Shown: positions 45,363-54,919 of the stretch, piece after piece
How the letters are laid out: each line of letters begins with the position of its first letter
Position numbering within the stretch: the stretch's first letter is position 1
NCBI GenBank assembly: GCA_001599715.1
Contig: BCHU01000004.1
Location: forward strand, 496,001 to 560,000
Origin: Phaeotremella fagi
Taxonomy: Eukaryota; Basidiomycota; Tremellomycetes; Tremellales; Phaeotremellaceae
Direction of reading: 5' to 3'
DNA length: 64,000 bases
The notes under the pieces: model-generated
The model's database searches: none
Told to the model about the DNA's origin: nothing
Seen by the model: the letters and a program-made list of their open reading frames with translations, nothing else
Made by a program: the position numbers and the translations under genes

Positions 45363-46557
45363 CTATGAATAGGCGTGGTTGTGGCGCTCACTGACGTACT
45401 GAAGCGCGGTCACAGGCTCGTACAACTTGGGTTTGTCGGTGTCGTTGTAAGTGTCAGGCAAACATTCAATAACACTGTCTGGATCGGCCTTGAAAAAGTA
45501 AGGGATAGAATATCGGGCTGGCGTTATGTCACCTTTGAAATTGGGTGGACACCTGACTCGATGACAGGTCGATCGGAGGTGGTTGTTGGACCATCTCTGG
45601 AGAAGATCACCTGGGAGTAAGCTTGCGATCTTATAGAGTAAACTAACCAATGTTGAACACCGCGTGGCCTGGCATGGGCTGTGCCTGCAAGAATGTACCA
45701 GGGTTGTTTGGGTCCTCGACCTCCAACCCGCCAGTTTGGTCCTGATACAGGAAAGTTCCACTTCCGAAATCAGTGTGCTCTCCGATACGCCCGACTTCAC
45801 CATCACGAAGAGCCTGGGTGGATTGAGGAGGGTAGTGGAGCAATCTGACTTGGTTGTCACCCCACTCATGGTATTTTTCGAGGAAGCCTTCTGGAACGTT
45901 CGGCATACCGAGGGCAAGGGCTTTCAGAATGTTGAGAGAGGCTAATCGTCCTGCTTCGAAATAACGGTCGAGCACTTCTTTGAAACCTGGAAGGTCTTCC
46001 TCAGGAAGAGCAATGTTGGGAAGGTAAGGATGGTTATCGTGTCCCCACTCGAAAGATCTAAACTGTCAATGAACGTCGAGGCATTGGACCTACTCTTTCT
46101 TGTCTGGCCACTTTTTGGTTGCCTTGTAGAGAGCTACCTCCTCTGCCGTAGCATCGTGAGGCTGTTGCGAGGGTCAATTCTGAGCCATCTACGATGAGAT
46201 AAAACTCACAAGTTGGACCAAGCTGTTAACACCGAGTGCCGAGTATCCACGGTGATGCCATCCAGCAACTGGGTGTGGGGCTTTCATTTTCACCTCCTTG
46301 GGCAGATCAAAGAATTTTTTGGACCACACAAACATCTCGTCTACGAGTTCGAGCTCCATTCCAAAGTTCTTGATATACGCAAAGCCGACATCGCGACAAG
46401 CTTCGTAGAACTCCTTCGCGACTTCTTGAGCTCGGGGTCCAGTGCCATGATCAAAGCCAGAGAAGTCGATGATAGGGAGAACACTGGCGGCTACCGATCC
46501 ATGTTGATATTTGGCGTGAGCAGGGACAGGACTTTCTGTGGGAACTGATACAGGCAT
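45363..46557 (-). CDS. 2-oxoglutarate/Fe(II)-type oxygenase (IPNS-like fold)
   Basis: Non-haem iron oxygenase of the isopenicillin-N-synthase-like family. Four exons (46557-46210, 46161-46094, 46057-45648, 45610-45363) give 357 aa. Seen: LPIIDFSGF near residue 27 (DIOX_N), KKFFDLPKEVKMK, HHRGYSALGV, NQVRLLHYPP, GEHTDFGSGTFLYQD (His and Asp ligands), LEVEDP, STCHRV (distal His ligand) and ARYSIPYFF (Arg-x-Ser for 2-oxoglutarate). All iron and cosubstrate residues are present. It is divergent from the racemase over 242 bp. It may hydroxylate a ring or side chain before or after hydantoin opening; substrate not deducible. Confidence 0.92.
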
Positions 46558-46799
46558 TTTCGTTTACGTTGAGAGATTGGGGTTGAAAGCAATGGAGATA
46601 AGCCTGATATACTGTTTCCAAAACGCCCTGGACCATTGCCGTGTGGGATGTGATTTAACCGCTGGCCAACCATCGCCCTGGTGACTTACCCGTTACTAGC
46701 CGTTACACTCGGAATCTATGAGATTCTTATTCGACAGCTTGGCGTGAAAGTTCACTTGTCCAACCACTTGTCCAGGCTTTCATACATCGCAAGCTCAAA
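46558..46799. promoter_or_regulatory. Divergent oxygenase/racemase promoter
   Basis: 242 bp shared by two cluster genes. It contains GATAAG at 46597-46602, a candidate nitrogen-GATA-factor site. Confidence 0.5.
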
Positions 46800-47534
46800 A
46801 TGTCTGTCATCAAGCTCCTTATCGTCAATCCAAATTCCTCCAGCTCCATCACTGCAGCCGTTGGAAAGTCTCTCACTCCAGTATGTCCTCCAGGTGTGGA
46901 TCTCACTTTTTGGAACCCCTCTTTTGGCCCACCAGGTATCAAAGACGAACAAACTGGTATCGAATCCGCGGAAGCTTGTATGGTAGAACTAGTTGGTACC
47001 GCAGAACGACCTGCCATTCATCCCCTAGATCCTTACGATGGCGTGTTGGTTTGCTGCTTCAGCGAGCATCCTCTTGTCGACCTTCTTTCCAAACATTTCT
47101 TGTCGATAGGCTCCAGCGCCGTAGCACTATGTATCTTCCAAGCTGGTCTAGCAGCAGCTTTACTCCTTACTTCAAAAGCTATCGGAATCATTGCAACAGG
47201 TACTGGTCGACGCGAGAATCACTACGTTGGCGTTTCTAGATTCTTGGGTACAGACGCCGATAACTGCCCTCGATTTGCAGCATCTATCACAACAGGTCTT
47301 CAGGTGGTTGAGCTACAAGACGGTGATCAAACAAAGGTGGAGAACGGGATCAGAACCACATCGGTCAAATTGGTGAAGGCGGGCGCAGATGTAATCGTGT
47401 TAGGGTGTGCGGGGATGTGCGGCATGGATCCGTGGATTATCGAAGCTGCTCGTTCAGAGGGAGTCTTCGTCAAGGTCGTGGACAGTCCGAAAGCTGGTAT
47501 GCAGATGCTTATCGCTTTGTTGAGATCTCGTTGA
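46800..47534 (+). CDS. Asp/Glu/hydantoin racemase
   Basis: 244 aa in one exon. The family racemises 5-substituted hydantoins or related acids through two cysteines. Seen: LLIVNPNSSSSITAAV (N-terminal NPN), then VLVCCFSEHPLVDLL with the first active-site Cys (a double Cys here), GIIATGTGRRENHY, and VIVLGCAGMCGMDPW with the second Cys in the classic LGCAGM motif. The fold and length match HyuE-type racemases and yeast Dcg1, which sits beside allantoin genes in Saccharomyces. Position next to a D-carbamoylase and in the same cluster as a hydantoinase supports hydantoin as substrate. Confidence 0.92.
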   Translation: MSVIKLLIVNPNSSSSITAAVGKSLTPVCPPGVDLTFWNPSFGPPGIKDEQTGIESAEACMVELVGTAERPAIHPLDPYDGVLVCCFSEHPLVDLLSKHFLSIGSSAVALCIFQAGLAAALLLTSKAIGIIATGTGRRENHYVGVSRFLGTDADNCPRFAASITTGLQVVELQDGDQTKVENGIRTTSVKLVKAGADVIVLGCAGMCGMDPWIIEAARSEGVFVKVVDSPKAGMQMLIALLRSR

Positions 47535-47654
47535 AACTTATGCATTCATGTCAGTAAAATTCTACGCACGCTATTTCTATGCACGTATACAAGCACTATC
47601 CGCAGTGGACAGAAAGGTAGAATGGACCGCCCCCCGACGGCCAAGGAAAAGAAA

Positions 47655-47660
47655 GATAAA
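47655..47660 (+). promoter_or_regulatory. GATAAA site upstream of carbamoylase
   Basis: GATAAA 58 bp before the start codon; matches the loose GATA-factor consensus. Weak evidence on its own. Confidence 0.3.
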
Positions 47661-47717
47661 GCTTGAACCGCGTTTTTGAGATCTTGTTTTCCTACTTTGC
47701 ACATTACACCACCTAAC

Positions 47718-48823
47718 ATGCCTCGTTTTCTTAAAGTTGCTGCAGCTCAAGTTGGCGCCGTTCATCGATCCACGCCACGACAAGAGGTGATGGAAAGATT
47801 GATCGCACTGCTTGAAAAAGCAGCTGCTCAGCAGATCCAGCTGGTCGTCTTTCGTGAGTGATGAGCCCAAGCTGAGTTAACAATGCAGCCGAGACAACCT
47901 TCACAACTTTCTTCCCCCGATACTACATTCCTGACGAAGAGGAATTGGCTTCATACTACGAGCTCGAAGACGAAGCTACAGGTCAGACCATCGTCGATTC
48001 ACCCAATGTCAAAGCTTTCTTTACTCGCGCTTGTGAGCTAGGGATCGATGTTCAAATCGGTTATGGTGAAGACACAGGTGTCAAGGGCAAACGATACAAC
48101 ACAGCGGTTTATGTATCCAATGGGAAGGTTATCAATAAATACCGCAAGGTACATCTTCCTGGGACCATGGAGCCTTTTGATTTGGAGCCAACTACCACCA
48201 ATCAACTCGAGAAGCGATATTTCCTCCCTGGAAATCTTGGCTTCAACGCTTTCCGGGCTCCAGGTATCAGAGACGAGTCGACAAAAGCTTCACCCATTGT
48301 TGGTCAACTCATTTGTAACGATCGACGCTGGGCTGAAGGATGGCGTTGTTACGGTCTGCAAGGTGTAGAGATTCTATGTTGCGGTTATGTGAGTATTCTC
48401 TGCTAAAGATTTGGGCTGATTGTATATTTTCAGAACACTACCGCTTACGCACCTAAACTCTGGGGTGGGGATCAAAATATCAGTCGAGAGAAGGCATACG
48501 CCGAAGCCATGTTCCATCACAAGATTGTCATTCAAGCCCATGCCTACACCAACTCTATGTTCTGTATCACCTCAGCTAGAGCTGGTGTTGACGATGGGAT
48601 CCACCCTTTGATTCCAGGATCAATGATCGTCGATCCAGAGGGTCACATTGTCGCAGAATCGAAAACCGAAGACGACGAGTTGGTTGTGGCCACGATTGAT
48701 TTGGACGATTGTAACCAGGGTAAACAGAGGACTTTCAACTTGGCCAAGCACCGCAGACCAGAGATGTATGGACGACTGGTGGATACTCAAGGTGTAGTTC
48801 CTCCTCCAGAGGTTGATCTGTAG
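47718..48823 (+). CDS. N-carbamoyl-D-amino-acid amidohydrolase (D-carbamoylase)
   Basis: Nitrilase-superfamily enzyme that cleaves N-carbamoyl-D-amino acids to D-amino acid, NH3 and CO2. Three exons (47718-47853, 47889-48388, 48434-48823) give 341 aa, a little longer than bacterial enzymes. The catalytic triad is visible: Glu in LVVFPETTFTTFFPRY, Lys in NKYRKVHLPG and Cys in LICNDRRWAEGWR. The wording TTFFPR and CNDRRW is that of D-carbamoylases rather than beta-ureidopropionase or nitrilase. Splicing the first intron restores VVFPETTF. Same strand as the racemase, 183 bp downstream. Together with the hydantoinase it completes ring opening and decarbamoylation. Confidence 0.94.
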
Positions 48824-49037
48824 TTTGGGAATAGATATGGAATATAGATTTTGGGTTTCCACTAGACTAACAACGTGAATGCATTGGGATGCTTGCCGAA
48901 TAGGGTGTGGTCTAGTCTAGCAAGGCTGGCCCAAACAATGCAGCACAAGTCGTGTAAGATACGTGTAGCGGAATCTTGGACAGTGATTAAGCTCACCAAC
49001 AACACTTGGTATTGGCATCGTAGATCTCTCCTGCAGC

Positions 49038-49189
49038 ATGTTCAATATCGTAAGGTATGCATCCGTATGTACAAACTATAAGTAATGCTTCAGGCTCTCT
49101 CCTCCTCAAATGTTCAATATCATAAGGTATGCATCCGTATATACAAACTAAAGTAATGCTTCAGGCTCTCTCCTCCTCAAATGTTCAAT
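49038..49189. repeat. 72-bp tandem repeat at the aldolase 3' end
   Basis: A unit starting ATGTTCAATATC is repeated at 49038 and 49110 (period 72), and a partial third start is at 49181 (period 71). Copies differ by a few substitutions and one indel. The second unit contains the C-terminal codons and stop of the aldolase-like gene, so the first unit is a decayed copy of its last exon in the 3' flank. Confidence 0.85.
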
Positions 49190-50294
49190 CTCTGGGACAA
49201 GATTGAAATAAACGTTGTCGGGACTACAGAGAAAACGTCAGCACAAATTAACACTACGAAATCGACAAATCGACTCACTGTTGAATCGTAGCCGCAGTGA
49301 AAGCAGCATCCTCGTCTGCAATAACACTCTTCTTCAAACCGTTGGCAGCAGCGGCTTCAATCATGAGCTGGACTTTACATTGTTTATCCAGAGCTGAGAA
49401 CAAGTAAACAGCTTCGTCGACGGTGTGACCCAAAGTCAAGAGACCATGGTTTTGAAGGATTGCGCATTTGTTGTGAGGTCCAAGAGCTTCCGCGATGTTT
49501 TCACCTTCCTCAGCTGCTAGAACGATACCACCAAAGTTCTCATAAACGGTTTGATTCTTGTAGAAAAGACAGGAATCCTGTGTGGTGATCTCGACTGGTT
49601 TACCAAACGCCGACCAGGCTTTTCCATTCAGAGAGTGACAGTGGGCTGCAGCTTCGACTTCTGGTCGAGCGTGGTGGATAGCGGAATGAATGTAGAATCC
49701 AGCTTGCTATTATAAGTGTCAGAGAGGTCGTTTGAGGAACAATGAGAAGACTGACGTTGACTGGTAGTTGCGCTCCTTCAGGGTGAACGAACCCATCAGG
49801 CGTTACGAGGACCAAACTGGAATCGCATCAGGCTCCGCAAACTTAATGTCCACAACCACGAGACAAGCACTCACTCGCTAACGGTCATGTCTTTGAAATG
49901 CAGGCCAAAGGGGTTCATCCAGAAATGGTCTCGTAGGATTGGGTCTCTAACGGTGATATGTCCACTGATACCCTCTCCATAACCGAGACCTCCCCAGAAT
50001 CTGAAACCAAGAGCCAAGTGTTCCTGAATCCCAAGTTAGTCATTGCAGCTGCGTAAACATACACGGAGCACTCACCTTGACCCATTGTCTCTTCTTCAAC
50101 AAACCAGCTTCATCGTCGTCGAATGTAGGAATACTGGAGAGCTTAATCTTGCCCTCCCTGTCCCCTCGATAGATACGGTCAATGGGACTGTCAGCAAGAG
50201 CGGAGACGCTCTGCTTGAAGCCGTGAGGAGTGGGCTTAGAGGGTTGATGAGCGACAGCGACTACAGGTATATCGTTGGTGGCGATGGGAGACAT
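49148..50294 (-). CDS. Class II aldolase/adducin-family protein
   Basis: Zinc-dependent aldolase-like fold (fuculose-phosphate aldolase/adducin head). Five exons (50294-50076, 50023-49875, 49816-49756, 49706-49279, 49223-49148) give 310 aa. Seen: LALGFRFWGGLGYGEGISGHI (N-terminal family motif with GISGHI), WMNPFGLHFKDMTVSDLVLV, AIHHARPEVEAAAHCHSLNG (HxH metal ligands), LQNHGLLTLGHTVDEA (third His) and a tail HPDNVYFNLVPEIEHL. All metal residues are present. In the cluster it may cleave an aldol formed by the oxygenase, or act on a hydroxylated intermediate; this is inference. The last exon is duplicated in the 3' flank. Confidence 0.9.
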
Positions 50295-50682
50295 GATTGT
50301 GGGAAAAGAAGAGGTTTGCTCTCTGAGCGCAACTTTAAGTAATCTGGGGAGTCTGCAATGTGCCGTCGGCAGAGGCAGAGGCAGATCTCGGAGACTTCAC
50401 TCCGGATAGAGCGGGCAATTGTCAGGCACCGCCAAAACGTCGGTGTTTTAATTGGACGGATCAATGCCAAGAGAATGTTCTGCGGAGCTTGACTTGAGTT
50501 ACTGAGTTGCACAATTGCCAGAGATCATTGGTAGAGAATTGTTGAAGCAGCTCTATAGTAAGATAATGCATAAAATGACTTCTAACTTAGAAGCTGGTAT
50601 CGAAATCTAGATACGTGTCATGTCTGAATCACATGAACCCTTTAAACTCTATAAGTTGGCGCTTGCCCACAACACATTCTGT
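50295..50682. promoter_or_regulatory. Aldolase promoter and hydantoinase 3' flank
   Basis: About 390 bp with no gene. AGGCAGAGGCAGAG near 50375 is a short direct repeat. Nothing else noted. Confidence 0.45.
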
Positions 50683-51365
50683 CTAATTGTGGGGGTTGAA
50701 GCCGTTCAACCAGGCTGACGAGTAGCCTCTAGGACCAGGAAGCACGTTGAAACCTCTTTTCAGGAAGTTGCCTGTTCCTACTGGAGCAACTACCTTGTTT
50801 GACTCTCCATCATATGCGACCTTCCCTCGTAAAAGCACAAGCTTTGGCCAATCTTCAATCTCCATACCTTCATAAGGCGTGTAGTCTGCCCCATGGTGCA
50901 GATCTTCCTGTTTCACGATCAACTTTTTTCTTGACTTGTCGCTTCTCCAGATGATCAGATCAGCGTCAGATCCAGGTTGGATAGTACCTTTTTGTGGGTA
51001 CATGCCGTAGAGTTTGGCGGCATTAGTAGAGTTGAGTTCGACGAATTTCTGTGGAGTGATACGTCCCTTGAGTACCCCTTCTGACCACAGGAGAGGGGTT
51101 CTAGTGCAGACGCCGGGCAGTCCGTTAGGTATCCCGCGAAAATCTCCCCGAGGGTTCTTAGTAGGGTTGTTGGTGAGACCTCGCTGTTTCCCCAAATCAT
51201 CATGGAAGTTCGTGGGTGCGTGATCGGAGGAAAAGACGGTAAAAGTTCCGTTTGCCAAGCCTTCCCAGATGCTCGCGTTGTCACTCTTATCTGCTCGAAT
51301 AGGAGGTGCGCACACGCATTTAGCTCTGACTTGAGTCAGCTCAAAGTGCACCCAGAAAACCAAAA

Positions 51366-51405
<40 letters not shown>

Positions 51406-52390
51406 ACCCTTCAAACCCAGGAGCTTGCATTTTCTCAGCAGTCAGGAGGGCGTAGTGTGGACATGTTTCAGCGTACAGTGGTAAACCTCTGGTTTGTGCT
51501 TTTCGAATGACAGCAGTGGCCTCCTTGGAGCTGACGTGGACGATCAAAATTGGAGCATCTACGACCTCTGCCAACGCTATAGCTCTGTTTGTCGCTTCGT
51601 CCTCAACGATTGGTGGTCTTGCCGTTCCGTGATGCCAAGGTTCCACCATACCTCTCTCGACTAGATTGGCTGTCATCCAGTTGATTATGTCTGCGTTTTC
51701 GGCGTGAATCATGGTGGTTACACCGGTGCGACGTGCAGCGCACAGGATATCTAGAATCTGTTTGTCGTTCAAAATCATGGCTGGGTACGTCATGTAGATC
51801 TGAGTATGATTAGAACAAACATCATCAGTTTCCTACCTTGACACTAGTGATTCCAAATTCAACCATCTTGGGAACCTCCACTTTGACCACTTCTTCTGTT
51901 GGATCGGTTATGATAGCGTGGAACGAATAGTCGCAGTGAGTCTTTCCATCAGCAAGCTCGTAGTACGCTTCGATAGCTTTCATTGCCGATGTTCCTTTCG
52001 CCTGAACAGCAAAGGCAACGACAGTAGTTGTTCCTCCACTAATAGCACCGCGGGTTCCAGTCGTCCAATCGTCAGCGCTACGAGCTCCAGAGGCTGATTG
52101 ACCAATGTGGACGTGGGAGTCAACTCCTCCAGGCTAGTAAGTGTCAGCGGATTGAATCAGCACTGCGATGGTTACTCACGGTAACGTACGCTCCTTCAGC
52201 ATCGATAACTTGGCAGTTTGGTCCATAAGGGAGATTCTTGGCCAAACACACCACAACGCCGTCCTTGATACCAATATCGCATTCTGTCTCGTCCTGCAAG
52301 CCAGGTTAATTGGTAAAACCGTGTAGAACTTACGGAAGCTGTTACAACAATTCCATTCTTTACCACAACGTCGAAATCGAAACTGGACAT
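50683..52390 (-). CDS. D-hydantoinase / dihydropyrimidinase
   Basis: Zinc amidohydrolase that opens the ring of 5-substituted hydantoins or dihydropyrimidines to N-carbamoyl amino acids. Five exons (52390-52334, 52293-52180, 52133-51837, 51799-51408, 51325-50683) give 500 aa, the family length. Metal residues are all visible: His-x-His in GGVDSHVHIGQ, carbamylated Lys in TSVKIYMTYP, His in MIHAENADII, His in IVHVSS, and Asp in VFSSDHAPTN. YAETCPHY and GMYPQKGTIQPGSDADLIIW are typical of D-hydantoinases. Intron 4 contains a 35-nt T tract on the coding strand. Pairing with a D-carbamoylase and a hydantoin racemase favours a hydantoinase role over pyrimidine catabolism. Confidence 0.94.
51368..51402 (-). 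repeat. 35-nt poly-T tract inside hydantoinase intron 4
   Basis: 35 uninterrupted A on the plus strand, i.e. T on the coding strand, begins 5 nt after the donor site. Read through as coding it would give a long Phe run, which is an artefact. Confidence 0.9.
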
Positions 52391-52824
52391 CTTTGCAAAT
52401 CACAAGACGCTGAAAAGAGTGTTTATCAAAGTAGAAGAAAGAGATCATAGACTTGACAATATGGGGCCAAGAGAATGAACAAGATCTTGAGATGCCGACG
52501 GCCAATTGTTTTCTCAGGGTGCAAATATTCAACCTCCGAGAGATAGTGACGAGATCTGTCATTGGGCAAAAGATACAATTAGATAGACGAGATCTAGATC
52601 TGGATATTCTTCGGAAAAATAGAGAAGATTTAATTTAAGAGTTCCTCGAGTGTGGCAGCTCTAAGAAAAGACCATCAAGTTTATAACGCCGCAATTCTCC
52701 GTGTGATGAGTGAAGGCGGTTGGACGGCTTAAACTTGGACCGGAAAGTGGAGGTTGTCACTTGTGGTTCGTGCTTACCTTGATATCCATCCAACGAGCTA
52801 CCATCCATCCTACCACCAACCATC
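52391..52824. promoter_or_regulatory. Right boundary of the cluster
   Basis: Divergent promoter of the hydantoinase and the next alpha/beta-hydrolase. It contains the right copy of the 23-bp repeat (52688-52710). Confidence 0.5.
52688..52710 (+). repeat. 23-bp direct repeat, right copy
   Basis: Identical to 38320-38342 and in the same orientation, 14.4 kb away, just outside the hydantoinase. Confidence 0.85.
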
Positions 52825-54338
52825 ATGGTTTATTTTGAGGTAGGTCTCAAAACACAAACCTTGATAGAAACAATCACACTTCCTTATGTCTATCTAATCC
52901 TAAACCCCCTAACATTCATCTACCATTCAATCCGCTATCTAATCTGTCGTAAAGACATCCCAAAATTCTGGACTTTCCAACACTACATCAATCTAAATAT
53001 CGCCCGTGCCCAAAGAGATTATGCCGGGTTTAGAGTGCTACCTAGGATAGATCATGAGCATTGGACTCTACCTGATGGTTCTGAACGTCGCTTGAAAGAG
53101 GTCGATGTTGCTCAGGTCGTTGTCGAACCTATCTCTGATGATGTACCTAGAGTAGAGGTTTTGACCGTTGCTAGAGACGTGGTTAAACCTGTTCAAGTTC
53201 CTGGATTCATGATTCGTGTCAAGAAATCTGATGGATCAAGCTGGAGTAGGGTACGAGCTTTATTCATTGAAGTTGGTGTTAAGCTCATGAAATTTAGGAT
53301 GAATTACTTGCTAAAGCTAATCCCGGAGAGCGGATTGTATATTTCATCGTTGGAGGTGGTTTTGTCGGTGGTCATCCAATTAGAAATCATGTTTCTTGGT
53401 CATTAACTAAAATAACTGGAGGTAGAGTGTTTGGTAAGTATTTCACCCAATTCAACACAAACTCTATGCCTGACATACGATCAAGGTGCGAACTATCGAA
53501 AATCACTTAGAAAAGAAATGGCATTCCCTGCTTCTTTGCTTGACGTTCTTGCTGGTTATCAATATCTAGTCGATGATTTGGGTTTCGAGCCTAAGGTAAA
53601 CCAATTGGATCATTTCCAAACGAGACTTTAAACTGATGGTTGTTATCAGAATATTATGCTTAACGGTGATAGTGCTGGAGCTAATACTGCTATGGCATTG
53701 GCTCGTTATCTCGATGCATTGGAATACACTACCTCATGGAAAAAATGGGGTCAAGTCGGATCAATGTGTTTACACTGTGTAAGTTTGGACCATCTTACAG
53801 ACCTTTCGTTCTCTGACAAACATAGCCATGGTCAGATTTGACATCATCTTTCCCAAGTCTCAGAACCAACCGTTACACAGTATGTTTTACCACTTATAAA
53901 ATTATGATACTAATATGTGATACCTTCAGGACAGCATCATGGATTTCAGATACGCTAACATCGCATCCCACACCAGACACTTCCCAAATCCATCCTCACC
54001 TTATTTCTCACCAGCACTACCCAACAGCTCAGATGAACATTTCAAACATCTGGCTGAGAAAGGTGTTCCGGTATACATATCTGCTGGAACAGCTGAAGGG
54101 TTTTACGATGAGATCAAAGCTTTGCGTGATAGGATGAAGAAAGATGGTGTTGAGGTGACATATCGAGAGGTACGTAGTTTACGTTTGATGATAACTGATG
54201 CTAACTTGCATTGGAACTCAGTTCGTCGGTGCTACCCACAGTGATTTTGTTTCGTGGGATAGACCTGTTAAGACTATGGGTTGGACTTGGGAATTGACTA
54301 AAGAGGATTTCGAAGCTTTCTGGAAGGTTACTGCTTAG
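52825..54338 (+). CDS. Alpha/beta-hydrolase fold-3 protein, membrane-associated
   Basis: Seven exons (52825-53250, 53298-53433, 53486-53595, 53650-53778, 53826-53879, 53930-54169, 54222-54338) give 403 aa. An N-terminal hydrophobic segment (LPYVYLILNPLTFIYHSIRY) probably anchors it to a membrane. VYFIVGGGFVGGHP takes the place of the HGGG oxyanion loop, with Val where His is usual. MLNGDSAGANTAMA is the nucleophile elbow. PWSDLTSSFPS and GATHSDFVSW (catalytic His) complete the fold. Probably a sterol or lipid ester hydrolase of the endoplasmic reticulum, as for similar fungal proteins; substrate not deducible. It lies outside the 23-bp repeat and need not belong to the hydantoin cluster. Confidence 0.87.
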
Positions 54339-54919
54339 TTTTGGTGTCCGTGATTTGTGAACGACATGGACTGTACGAGTATTGTGATTCTCACTCTTTC
54401 TCATCCTCCTTTCAGGACATATGTCACATCTGTTATTCTGTCTCTTCTTATGTGAACTCCCCAAACACGTATGAGCTTCTGCTTGTCATGTTGAATATTT
54501 CAGACCCCATCATATCAGCCCCTTTGATACTCGTGAAACGACTTGAACATAACCTTGGTCCCAACAGATTATATTTCGTCATCACTATAAAATAACGATC
54601 TAGTCATCAGTTTCTCTGTTCATCAAACTTGCCTTCCCTTCAGCTCTTTTCGTAGTTCATACACGTTTGGACGCTCCACAATTTTCTTTCATGAGACCAA
54701 GGAAGAGATTATTGACCACCTTTGTTTCCATCAGTTTTCTTTATCTTTTGTCTTACTGGCCTTCTTCATCATACAGTAAATCGACTCAACTTATGTACAG
54801 TATTATAAAGAACTTCCCAAATCCCCTCTTTTTTCCCATAATCAAACTTTTCAGTTCTATTTTAATCGAAAACTTTCAACCAAGTAAATCTCAAAGTACA
54901 ATACAGAATAGACCCCACG
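54339..54919. promoter_or_regulatory. Upstream part of duplication copy 1
   Basis: From about 54541 this is the first arm of the 1.24-kb duplication. TACAGTA is at 54796-54802. An open frame (from 54667) happens to run through it into the coding part. Confidence 0.5.

Noticed and set aside
50683..51414. Protein starting with a poly-Phe run
   Set aside because: Produced by reading through the poly-T intron of the hydantoinase; splicing restores the known family sequence.
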